Positions 43,860 through 54,679 of a stretch of 64,000 bases of DNA are shown here, one piece after another. Numbering within the stretch: position 1 is the first letter of the stretch; every line of letters begins with the position of its first letter. Below the pieces are notes generated by a model, which was given only the letters and a program-made list of their open reading frames with translations, was not told where the DNA came from and ran no database searches. A program made the translations under genes and the position numbers. The DNA comes from Amylostereum areolatum (Eukaryota; Basidiomycota; Agaricomycetes; Russulales; Stereaceae). The stretch lies in NCBI GenBank assembly GCA_012932865.1, contig SAXG01000037.1:388622-452621 (forward strand), in the 5' to 3' direction.

Positions 43860-45030
43860 TCATCCGTCGAACATCGTTCCGTCCATCCTGATCCCCATGT
43901 TTTGCTTGATATCCATCCCAAGCAGCTTCATCTTTCCAGCCTAAGCGGGAACGCTCAGTTTGGTTATATAGCACGCGAAGAAGGCGACCCGACGTACCTC
44001 CACACGTTCCTGCTGAACGCGCCTGAGCTGCTGCAGCTGTTCCTTGCTCAAGTAGCTCTCCTGCTCCACCGCTTGGCGCTTGTGCTTGCTCTGATGTGCA
44101 CGCATGTCCGCGGAAGGGTCATAGCCGTCATCGGCTGGAGGAACGAACTCGCCAGCGCGCAGGGCGGACATGCGACGTTCATAGCTTTCCATGTGGTAGA
44201 ATTTTTCATGAGAAAGGGTGGCTGACCGGGCGAAGCGGTGGAGTTAGATGAAGAAACGGAAACCTGAGGTCATGGCCGACGTACCGGTGTTGAAATCCTC
44301 CATGAATTTCGCGAACTCCTTTCGCGTCTGGTCCTTCGACATGTTCTCAGGATTCAGCATCTGCTCTTCCACTAACCACGCGCGAAACTCAGGCTCTTTA
44401 GTGTACATGCTAGGAAGAATGGTCAGACCGAAAGATATCCAGGCAAGGTAGTCCAACGTACTCGCTCTCGGTGATGATACCGTATTTGCCCCACTGACTG
44501 CCAACAGCAGCGCTCTTCTTCTTCTGGGGAGTGCAAGAAGTGAGCAGACGATTCGGACACATCGTCCAAGTACGCACCTTTCTCTCCTTCTTCTCCTTCT
44601 TTCGCGCTTTCCTATCCCGATCCTTGCTGCGACTCCGACTCCTGCGACGTTTGTGGTGTTTCCTCTTCCGCCTTCGCTTTTCATCCTCGCTTTCAGATGA
44701 AGACGAGCCGCTCGACCGAGACCGTGATCTGCGACGTTTCTCTCGGCTTCGGCTACGATCCCGACGGCGTGGTGAGCGTGATTGTGAGCGGGCCCGACGA
44801 CGATGCCTGTCGGGAGAGGCGGAGCGGGAATGGGAGCGAGAGCGGGACCGCCGTCGGGCATCGTCATTCCGGTGAGATTTGTGTCTGTCTTTATCCCTGG
44901 ACCGTGATCGGTGGCGACTGGGAGGATGGGGTTGTTGAGAGGGAGGAGAGCGCGGCCGCGTTTCGCGAAGGTCTCGACGGGTAGGAGAGCGAGAACGGCG
45001 ACCAGAGTGTGATAAGTCGTTGTGATCCAT
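43860..45030 (-). CDS. SR-rich nuclear protein with conserved C-terminal block
   Basis: Predicted 314-residue protein; exons 45030-44578, 44523-44462, 44409-44285, 44221-43998 and 43940-43860 join in phase. The first 150 residues are dominated by Arg/Ser dipeptides and Lys/Arg (RRSRSRSHSRSAS, KRRRKRKHHKRRRSRSRS), as in splicing-related SR proteins. The C-terminal half is a block that looks widely conserved in eukaryotes: SQWGKYGIITESD, EPEFRAWLVEEQ, KDQTRKEFAKFMEDFNTATL, MESYERRMSALRAGE, SYLSKEQLQQLRRVQQERVE and, at the end, GMDIKQNMGIRMDGTMF. I cannot name the family with certainty. A role in RNA processing in the nucleus is inferred from the RS region alone. Confidence 0.85.
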
Positions 45031-46553
45031 GTCGACTGGAAGACCTAAACGTCGCGGTCGTTGTGTGATTTGAGAAGGGAGAGGGCGAGCACGACGTGAG
45101 AGACCGGCCGTAGGAGCGAGGAAAGCACGGGCCACGTGGCTGTCCGTGGCCACCTTCCAAAATGGGAGCGTCGGGGCGGGATTACGTACGCCCGACGCTC
45201 ATTGTTCCCTCCCGCCGTGTCCCGCGACTCGGACTGTACATGCTACCGCGACTTACTACTCCATTCACAACGCCTGCGATGCTGCAATGCTAACGCATAT
45301 CTAGCTTCAGGTGCACCCATAGACTTGGAAGGTAAGTGCACCCAAACAATTGGCACTAGTCGCTGGGGCCATCGCCACCACTGGCAGTTCCAAGGTTGCC
45401 GACCTGAGGCGCACATACTCAGACGCTATCGCCAAGTGCTGTTGCGTTTGCGTTTTTCTCACCAGAGATAGGCTCCAGCTTGTGTGTCCATCTCTTCTGT
45501 CAATGTCGATCATCAGGATCCGCAGGACTAGCTGACAGGCCGTTGACAGGCAATGGATTTCAGAATATGGATGGCGCTAAGTAGAAATAGCGCCAACCTG
45601 AGCTCTCCGAGAGTCCGAATCATGGACAGCTCACCCTGAGCTTAGCATGGCGTAAGTGCTATCAGCAGCTGCCCAACATCAGTCTCCTGAGAGTCTCCAG
45701 CTGACTCCGACGTCGCTCCGACGTGTTCGAAGAGCCAAGCTTCCAATTACATCTCACGGTCAAAGCCACACCCACATCGACGGCGAAACTTTTGCTCACT
45801 GCCAGTTGTCAGTGTGAAGTCTACATAGTACACTTGGTCCTATGTAAGTACACTGGTCCTACACCGGGGTTTCAACCTCTCCGAACGCGCGGTCTTCTAT
45901 CCTGCTTCTGTCAGCGCTCAGCCGTGACCGATCCCCTCCGATCCCCCGACGCGTCTTGTTTTTCTCTTAGGCCCTTGGGTCTGGGCCGGAAATACGGAAC
46001 CCCTTACTATTTTTCTCAGGAGATATACGGCCACTCTAATCCGTCAGAGGACTGGTCCCTTTGTCCGTGGATGTTACACTGGCACATTCTAGATCTCATG
46101 TCAATTGCTTGGCCTTCTCGAACATCTGGCCGTCCGTGTGGTGAAAGTACAAGCTTCAAGCTCTCTTCGCTCTCATGCACATGTCGAAGCCCTTGGGAGA
46201 TGGAAGGAGGTGGTGCGACTCAATTGCCTTACGTGCTGCGGCGTGGTTACAATTCAATAACTGATAGAATTTTAGAATTGCTATCAAACGTACTCAAGCC
46301 AGTATGTCGGCGCGCGGTCTTGGTCTAGGCGCATGCCAGCGTGAACGGAGTCCGAAAGCCTTTCTCATCACACAAAAAACATCCCTTCACCCTTCTCGTC
46401 ACGGTCCAGCCTTGTTGACAAGATCTACGCGAGGATAATGGGGAAGCAACGCCGTGACACCCAACACGAGGCTTCTGAGCACACAGCTGTCAAGCTCGAC
46501 CCGAGATCGCCAACGGTAAACCCCCGCCGCCCAGAGGTTATTTCAATTCTGAA
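45031..46553. other. Intergenic with a hairpin, no supported gene
   Basis: About 1.5 kb. The plus frame 45723-46328 (201 codons) has no domain and an odd Cys/Ser-rich composition. A perfect 8-bp hairpin lies at 45572-45595. Confidence 0.45.
45572..45595. repeat. Perfect 8-bp hairpin
   Basis: TGGCGCTA, an 8-nt loop AGTAGAAA, then TAGCGCCA. No known RNA motif recognised. Confidence 0.7.
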
Positions 46554-46733
46554 ACTCAGCCGCGAGAAGCGACTGGTAGCGGACATACGGGATTGGACAT
46601 GTCAAGACACCGCCCAAGGGGTTTTCGTATAAAAGACCTGCTGCAGCGTCCATGGATCTTCATCCTTCGGGCCTAACACTCCAGTCGCTCTCTTCGTCGT
46701 AGCTTTCCCCTCACTCTTTACGCTCATTCAGCC
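46554..46733 (+). promoter_or_regulatory. Conserved promoter of small secreted protein copy 3
   Basis: Blocks in order: CTCAGCCGCGAGAAGCGACT (46555-46574), TACGGGATTGG (46586-46596), TATA box CGTATAAAAGAC (46626-46637), and CATCCTTCGGGC plus TAACACTCCAGTCGCTCTC (46661-46692) at the probable start site. All recur upstream of copy 1. Confidence 0.88.
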
Positions 46734-47478
46734 ATGTTCTCCTTCGCCAAGATTGCTACCTTCGCCGCGCTCGCCTTCGGCGCCTTCACCTCTGCGATGC
46801 CTACCGGCGTCGAGTCGCGAGCTGTTGAGGCTCGCGGCGCCTCTGACCTTACGGGGGTCCTTGCCGACCTCAAGGTCGGCCTCGACGTTAATGTCAACCT
46901 CCTTGGTAAGATTTTCCCCGTGCGCGATGTTGGTGGGTTTGTTGCTGACAGCTGAGGATAGCTGCCGTTACCGTGGACAACTACTCGTACGACCACGTTA
47001 ACGGCATCGTCCTCGACATCAAGGCCACCATCGATGTCGCTGTGGACGCCTGCAAGGCGCTCCCCGCTGGTGCCATTGGCACCGGTGACATCCTCGCCCT
47101 GCTCTCGGTTGTCATCAACGTGAGCTTCTTGCTTTCTGTTACACAGATCGTTGGCTGACCAGGACGTTGCAGTTGGTCTTGGTTCCCTGCGGCAAGATCT
47201 TCGCCTTCGTTAGCGTCGACGAGCAGGTTGCGCTCAAGGCTTGCTTCTCCGTTCTCGGGTATGTTCCTCCGTTGAATTCATTTATGATAACGATGGCCAA
47301 TTCATTTTGCAGAGACTCCCTGGCCGCTCTCGTCACCGTCGTCCTGGGCCTCGCCGTCGGTCTGCTCGGTGGCATCCTCTCCGTTGTCGTTGGCCTCCTT
47401 GTCAACCTCCTCGGCGGTTGCACTTCGATCATCCTCGACCTGAACCTCACTGCCCTTATCCAGGTCCTCCTCCTTTGA
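46734..47478 (+). CDS. Small secreted hydrophobic protein, copy 3
   Basis: Predicted 193-residue protein; exons 46734-46905, 46962-47119, 47173-47258 and 47313-47478, phases consistent. The signal peptide is MFSFAKIATF, AALAFGAFTSA. Then TVDNYSYDHVNGIVLDIKAT, DACKALPAGAIGTGDILALL, LVLVPCGKIFAF, KACFSVLG, and a hydrophobic tail with small residues (VLGLAVGLLGGILSVVVGLL, VNLLGGCTSIILDL). Four cysteines at DAC, VPC, KAC and GGC. Most similar to copy 1 in the exon 2 region and in the promoter. The mature part resembles neither hydrophobins (no eight-Cys pattern) nor cerato-platanins. A role at the cell surface or in development or stress is only a guess. Confidence 0.92.
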
Positions 47479-48122
47479 GCGAAAGGGTAACCTGTTGCGA
47501 CATAGAGACATTCGCTTCGCGATGTGTTCCGTTCCGCCCGCCTGTTTGCTCACACTACTGGGCATTGCGCGCTCGTCTACACCAAAAATACTCCCATAAA
47601 CCATTTGCCTACTTATCTACAGTCCTTACGTATGGTCCGTTAATTCATGTCGCTCTTTGGTTCGTCTCCTCGGTTGTGGTGTGATAATTGAGTGAAGTGA
47701 CAAGATCAGATTATGTGAGGGTTCGTATGCTTTTCGAGTCGTGTCGTCGAGGCGCAGGATTGGATGACTTGTTTCCCGAAGAGCATGGAGGTGAGGCCTG
47801 TTGAAATGTTGTCGGTGTATCTAAGTAGTATCGGCTAGTTATGTTTCGTTGGGGAGTACACGGTATATAATCTGCTCGACATAGACGGCCAAGCTCCGCA
47901 CGTCTACGTGGAAGACGGCCCGAAGAACCAATGAAGAGGAACGACTTACTTCACTTGATCGTAACACTGAGCAACCGGCGGGCACCTTCAAAGGAAAACA
48001 GGGTTCCGGTGAGAAGCATTTGTATTCCGACGTAAGGGTGTAGAGTATATTCGACCCAGTGACTATCGACCTGTACGTGAGGGTCCGTCAGATGGTAAGG
48101 AGTTGGGGATTTTAAACACACC
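47479..48122. other. Convergent intergenic stretch
   Basis: About 0.6 kb between SSP copy 3 and EFG1 3' ends. Nothing supported. Confidence 0.5.
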
Positions 48123-49171
48123 CTAGTCGTCCTCCCCGAAAAAGTCGTCATGTTCCGCCGCGCTATTCTTGCGTTTCGACGCCGTGGACCTACGTCCCGA
48201 GGACTTATCTTTCTTCTTCGAGGGGGGAGAACCGTCCTCATCCACCATGCCCTCGAGGGCGTCTTGCTCATCCTCTTCTTCACAACCAGGCGCCGTCTTG
48301 GGCTTCTTCGTGCCTCTCTTCGCTTCACCACCTGGCCAACTCGGAGCGCCCCTATCAGGCGCACCATGGCCGACCCCACTCGCCAACGACTCTGGTTCTG
48401 CAGCAAACGTGCCTGCCGCCATCTGCTCTCGAGCCCACTCCCGTAGCTCTTCTCGTTTAGCATCCGTTGAGCTCAGTTCCGCGTTAGGCGACGGATGAAT
48501 GGGCGCTGTGCCGGCGTCGGCGTCCTGTCGAACCTCTGGTGGGAAGAGAGAGATGTACGGCTCTGTTTTTGGGTAGTTCTGCGGACAGATGAGCACGACG
48601 TGAGAACGGACGAGAGAGTGAGCGTACGATGATGTAGTTTAAGTCCACCCGGAGCTCAAAGAGGGTAGCTTCGAGCGCTTTGCGCGCTTTGGCAGATAAA
48701 GTCTCGTCGCTTAGCTGCTTTTTCGTCTGCTTGATCCTCCGCGTGAGTTTTTGTCGGTCTGGCAGGCAAACGCGATCAGAAAAGAAACAGCGAAGGATCT
48801 GAGCATGTGCTCACCAAAAAACTTGATCTTGCGATATCGCACGGTCATGGTACGCTCTTTATTTGCTTGCTCCGCTCTCGCAAGGTCAGCTTCCAGAGCC
48901 TTCAGCCGGCGCTCGGTCTCAACGCGCACATTTGCAGCAAGACTTTCCTGCGCGTCATTAGTTGAGAACAGCTAGCGGAAAGACATAGGATACGCACTTT
49001 GGCGAGTAATCTCCTCGTTTGTCTCAGCGCAGCTTTCAGTTTGGACGCCCCTAGCGTTGCTGAATCCCTTGGCTCGTGCTTGGGGTGTCTGCGATTTGGG
49101 CGGTCATGGTGGGACGCGCCAGCCTTGGAGGACTCTCCGTCGTGTGGATCTTTGGTTCGGGTAGCTGGCAT
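48123..49171 (-). CDS. EFG1: rRNA-processing protein Efg1
   Basis: Predicted 297-residue nucleolar protein needed for 18S rRNA maturation in the small-subunit processome (family knowledge). Exons 49171-48998, 48947-48815, 48758-48628 and 48578-48123 join in phase. The conserved helical core spans residues about 40-150: KLKAALRQTRRLLAK, ETERRLKALEADLARAE, RYRKIKFF, DRQKLTRRIKQTKKQL, FELRVDLNYIINYPKTEPYISLFP. This RY-x-KIKFF ... DLNYI-x-YPK pattern is typical of Efg1. The C-terminal half is low-complexity with alternating acidic and Lys-rich runs and ends DDFFGEDD. It is divergent from ELP1, with 214 nt between start codons. Confidence 0.93.
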
Positions 49172-49385
49172 AGCGTTTGGCAAGGAGGGGGAAGGGAAAA
49201 GTAAAGCAGGAGTATCCAAACTTTGACAAGGGAGCTTCAACGAGTGTCTAGCTCTTGCTGACGTAACTTGAAGTCTCAATTAGATTTTCCTTTTCGCTGA
49301 TTCATTTCTTCGACCGCGACGTTTGACCAAAATCTTACCCTGCTCATGCCCCTTCCTTGATCCACGTCCCTTTCCCAGTTTCACC
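49172..49385. promoter_or_regulatory. Bidirectional promoter EFG1 / ELP1
   Basis: 214 nt between divergent start codons of two translation-related genes. No TATA box; this must hold both 5' leaders and the control sites. Confidence 0.7.
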
Positions 49386-52300
49386 ATGAGGAACGTTATA
49401 CTGTCAAAATCACAGAACACTCATCTGGCCGATGCACACGTTACAGCAACTGTCGTCGACGTGGAGGATGACAGCCTCTTGATCGCGTCTGAACGTTTGA
49501 ATCCAGATGCGGACGTCGAGATCGAACTCTGGAAGAGAAAGGGTGCCGATATTTCTCACAAAGTGGAAGAGGTACGTTTGACTGTTGTCGGTTCATGATG
49601 TTTTCTATCTCGGAGGCTTACATGCATTCTACAGGAGGCTATCCCAACCCTTGTCACGATGTTCACATCGACCACCAACCACTCCGTCTCTGACTCGACA
49701 ACGCAAATCGCCTCGCTAAGGAATAATTCGGACGAGAGATTGCTGGTCATTGTCACTCGAGGGGGTGATATTGCGTCTATGGGTCTGGACGACGAAGAGC
49801 CCAAGGTATGCGACTTACTTTTAAAAACTCGGCATATCGTGACCTAACGATTAGGTTGAAGTGGTTGGCTCTATAGAAGAAGGAATCCTTGCTGCTGCAT
49901 GGAGTCCCGACGACACGATCTTGGTTTTGGTTACGGGTGCGCACCCTCCGTCTTTGCTGTGGTACTTGGCTCATGGTCGCATCTAATCCAGGAGACGGAA
50001 AACTCATTCTTATGACACCTACGTTCGACGTATTGAGCGAGGCTCCTCTGCATACCGAGAAATTTGGAGAAGGTACGCTCTACATGTTTTACCTGCCTCT
50101 GCACAGGCGACTAACCGATAGTCTCCAGATGCCCCCATCAATGTTGGTTGGGGATCGAAACAAACGCAGTTTCACGGCTCCCTTGGGAAAGCCGCCGCCC
50201 AAGTCACGCAACCTTCCACTTCCACCTCTGTCGGTTCATCGCCCGATGACGATTCACTTCCTCGGATATCTTGGCGCGGAGATGGCGCGTTGTTCGTCGT
50301 ATCCTCTCTCACACCAGCCCCACCAGCCTCAGCTCCCGACACCCTCCAGCGTCGGGTTCTTCGAGTATTCGATCGCGAAGGCGCTTTACAATCAACCTCG
50401 GAGCCCGTACCCGGACTTGAACATGTCGTCTCGTGGAGGCCATCTGGGAACCTGATCGTTGGGACGCAGAGGTTTGGAAAGTTCAAGGGTGCGGGACAAG
50501 GAAAGGAAGGCCGTCACGACGTCGTATTCTTCGAACGGAACGGGCTCCGCCATGGAGAGTTTGCGCTGAGAGAGTACGCATATCAGCGTTCAGTGTACAA
50601 CAGCACCAGTCCGACATACAAGGTCAACGAACTTTGCTGGAGCCCCGATTCGAATATTCTCGCTGTATGGATCGAGACGGTCGAGGGCGATATAGGTGGG
50701 TTCTTTAATTCCTTGCCGCTTGTTTACGTCTGCTCATGCCCATGCGCTACGGTACAGTGCAACTATGGACGACTGGAAACTACCATTGGTGAGTGTCTTC
50801 GACATATATATTGTCTTAATCAGCCGCCAACTGAAAGCAGGTATCTCAAGCAGGAGTTGAGGGCGCCGGCACGAGGCGGAAAGCCCGGTAGGCTTACGTC
50901 TGTCGGTTGGCATCCAGAAGCTGCCATGCAGCTCCTATTGACCATGCGAGGTACTCAAATGCTAGTCATTCATATCGTGACGTCCATCTTATGCAATACA
51001 GGGTCACTCATCCAACACGCATTCGCTTGGGATACATGCGTTGCCAGGACAAGTTTTCCGAAAGACACTGCAACGGTCGCTGTCGTTGATGGCAGTGCGT
51101 CGAATCTCGTGTTTTCCTGTCCTGTCTTTGAAGCTGACCAACCATGTTAGCCAACATTCTACTTACACCTTTCCGCACCCAAAACGTCCCGCCTCCCATG
51201 TCCTCTTTCCAGCTAGCCATCCAACCTTCCGCCGCGATCTCAAAGAGAACCCCCGTCCACATGTCGTTCACAGCCTTGGAAGACATCCTGGCCGTGTTAT
51301 GGGACTCTGGCTTCGTCGAACTATGGCGCCTTCACACCAGAACAGGCCCAGGTCGTACCCCCGTTATGGCTCCGGAAAAGATATTCGGCGGCACCCTCGG
51401 CGAGGTTTCTTCGACTCCCGATTTCCGTGAAGTGGCCGTTTGGGCATCGGAGGCCTCAGCAGGGCAAGATGTATCTACTCGAGTTGCGATCCTCGGGCGA
51501 ACACCTTCAGGCTCCGACGTTGTTCAGGTAATTACCGTGGATAAAGGCCAGTCGGCACGGTCTTCCAGCCTGAATCTCGAGGGTCGAGGATGGAAGCTGG
51601 TTTTATCGTCCCCTGAGCCCACGGTACATCATTTGGGCAAAGTATACCAAGGTGTGTATCCAGCCATTCTTATCTAGTGTGATGACGTCTGATTATCATG
51701 CAGTGAATCGGATCCTTCCGACCTCGTGCTCCTTGCAGAGCTTGGCCGTCCATGCGAGGTTGTGCACTTCGTCTCCCATCCTACTTCAGACCGTGCAGGA
51801 TTTATTGGGTTGACCTCATCAGGCGTTCTGCTCTTCTCCGTCTCTCCTTCCTCTCGCACCCTCGCCTCAAACGTCAACTCGGTCACAGTTTCCTCTGGTC
51901 TTATCATATATACCACCACGGCCCATGAAGCATATTTCATTGCCTTGGAGGACGTTCTAAAATCTGACATCATTGCCGAAATACCCTCCGAGCGTAGACG
52001 TGTTGAGCGGGGATCGCGCATCGTTACGGGGGTGCCGAGTAACATGAGCCTAGTCCTGCAAATGCCCAGAGGGAACCTGGAAACAATAAACCCAAGACCT
52101 ATGGTGCTCAAAGTCGTCCGAGATGACATTGACGCGTACGTTGTCCTCCTCAGTATATGGGCCCCTTTTCACTTATACATCGATCGATCTTCGCTCAGCG
52201 GTAACTGGCTCAAGGCATTCTTGGCGTGCAGAAAGCATCGAATCGACTTGAACATTCTTGTCGACCACAACCCAGCACTGTTCAGACAGAAACTACCGTC

Positions 52301-54495
52301 ATTCGTGGAGCAGATCAACGACGTCGACCACATCAACCTTTTCTTGACAACCCTTGGGCAAGTTTCCTTTCTTTGACCCTCTTATGGTTTGCTGACCAGG
52401 AAACGTATACAGGAGAGGTTCTCAGCCCCCAGAGACGATTTCAGAGCTCTGCGACGCCGTTCGCGAAGAGCTGGAGAAGGTCGACCTAAAGCGATACGTC
52501 AACTCGATATTAACGGCATACGTCGCGAAGCAGCCCCCGGACCACGAAGCGGGCTTAAGGATGCTTTTACATATCCGAGGTCAGTCTATCGTTTTTCTAT
52601 CCAACGCCGTAAGCTCACATCATCGGGCAGAAAGCGACCCTACCATCGTAGAAGAAGCTGTCAAGTATATCATCTTCCTTGTCGACGCCAACACCCTCTT
52701 CGACATCGCGTTGGGAATGTACGATTTCTCCCTGGTGCTGATGATCGCGCAATATGCTCAAAAGGTGGGTCTCGCTTCCATCCTAAGTGTTTGTGGTTTC
52801 TAAGGGCTCTGGTGAACACAGGACCCGCGAGAATACCTTCCATTCTTGCGCGAGCTGCGAGCGTTGGAAACGCACTACCAGCACTTCCGTATCGACGACT
52901 ATCTCAAGAAGCCTGAGAGCGCCCTTCAGAATCTTAGTCTTGCAGGTTGGTTGGATTTTCTATCAGAATGCAGGCAAACGCTGACTATTCGAGCAGGTCA
53001 AGGACACTTTGAAGAAGCGTTGACGTATATCGAAAAACATCGCCTGTATGACAGTGCACTCAGAATATGGCGAGGCAAGATCGAATATCCTGTGGGTGGA
53101 TTCACGTCGTCATGCTCCTCTCGTGACTAAAGCGAACTGTTAGAGGGTTCTTACAACGTATGGCGAGTGGCTATACGAGCATCGCGAATTCAAACAATCC
53201 GCTATAGGTGCGATTTCTGTACCTTCGTCGGGTTCCAATTTTTGACTTTGAGAGGCAGCATTCGTCGAGGCTTCACAGCCTCAAAAAGCTCTAGTGGCAT
53301 ACGAGAAGGCTCTCCTTTGGCGGGAGCTGTTCGATCTCGCCGTTCGAGAGGAAACGTCTGAAGAGGACCTCGTGACTGTGGCATATCGTGTAGCTGGTAC
53401 ACACTTCCCTTCTTATCCCCCTTCGAAGTTAACTTATCTATATCCAGAGGACCTGACATCGAAAAAGCGCTATTCGGAGGGCAGCCAAGTTCTGCTGGAC
53501 TACGCCAAGGACGTGCGAGAGGCCGTAGTGACTTTGGTCCAAGGTAATCAGTTCTCCGAAGCGAGACGTGTGGTGCGTTCTTAAACTCGGTTTTTTGTGT
53601 TCTTTTTCTTTATTGACGAACTCATAGGCCACCCTGCGATCTCGGCCGGAGCTCCTGGAGGAGATCATCCAACCAGGAACCCTAGAGACTCGCGCGCAGA
53701 TATCTGAGGACCTCAACGAGATGCGGGAGCAACTTCGGAAACAAGTGCACCGAGTGAACGAGTTGCGTATACGAAAAGTCGAGGAACCCGGTACGTTCTT
53801 CCTCACGTTATATCTTGTCCGCGTACCTAACCACACTTATAAAGAGGCATTCTACGGCGTGGAGGACACCGACCTTCACAACGTGGACGTCATGACTGAT
53901 GCATCACAGTTTACGGCTTTCACGCGGTACACTGTCGCGCCATCCACCGCCTCGCGAACGACGTCGAAGTCAGCTCGCTCCTTTGGCTGTCTCTGTAGTT
54001 AGTTGACCTACTTCTCTAGGCGGAGCTCGCGTTCAAAGCGAAAGTTGGAGCGCAAGGTCGGTTCTGGACGCAAGGGGACGGTCGACGAAGAAGAGTACCT
54101 CCTCAAGTCACTCACCAAGCTCGCTGCGCGGTTTTCCACCACCCAAGGTCTCTCTTCTCTTCCCGTCCATGAGCTTGGGTTGCTCATGTCATTTGAAAAC
54201 AGATGAAGCGTCGAGCCTTGTACCACATCTCCTGCAGCTCACGGACGAGCACCGAGCGGAGGCTCGCGAGTTGCAGGATGAGCTTGCTGCGTTCGAGAAG
54301 GAACTTGCGGAGGCAATCGCGCAAGTATGGCCGATGGCACCAGGAGAAGTGGAGGGTGAAGAGCCTCAAGATTCATGGGCGCAGCGGATGGAGGAGCGAG
54401 AGAAGGAGCGAGAGCAGGCCGTCAAGGCCGTGGTCAAACCGTCTCTACGGAGTTCGAGCGAGTGGAGGACGAAACTGCTAGACGTAGGACAATGA
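49386..54495 (+). CDS. ELP1: Elongator complex subunit Elp1
   Basis: Largest subunit of the Elongator complex, scaffold for the Elp3 radical SAM acetyltransferase that starts wobble-uridine (mcm5U/mcm5s2U) modification of tRNAs. The first exons are 49386-49572, 49635-49805, 49856-49936, 49992-50072 and 50129-50695; about 15 more follow to the stop at 54493-54495. N-terminal WD-type propellers: MRNVILSKSQN, ILAAAWSPDD, WGSKQTQFHG (family W-G-x-K-x-T-Q-F-x-G), LPRISWRGDG, NLIVGTQRF, ELCWSPDSNILAVW. The C-terminal half is helical repeats (GHFEEALTYIEKHRLYDSAL). Near the end is the basic patch and SGRKGTVDEEEYLL, the signature of the Elp1 tRNA-binding region. About 1,300 residues, as expected. 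Not all splice sites were verified one by one. Confidence 0.95.
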
Positions 54496-54679
54496 AAAGG
54501 CGACGCGCTACGATACGAAGCCCAAGTGTAGCTTTAGCAAACGTTGTATTACGGTGTATGAAGGGACGAATAGGTGATGTATGTATAGAACACGTTGAAG
54601 ATTACTAGGGGATTATCAATTATGTACAGTAAACGGGTCTAGGTGTCAGTAGGATGTTATGAGATATCGTTATGTAGTG

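Noticed and set aside
45572..45660. Possible self-cleaving or structured RNA around the 8-bp hairpin
   Set aside because: I looked for hammerhead core sequences (CTGATGA and GAAA pairing) and did not find them.
45723..46328. 201-codon plus-strand open frame
   Set aside because: No domain, no introns unlike nearby genes, odd composition, no promoter seen. Kept as intergenic.
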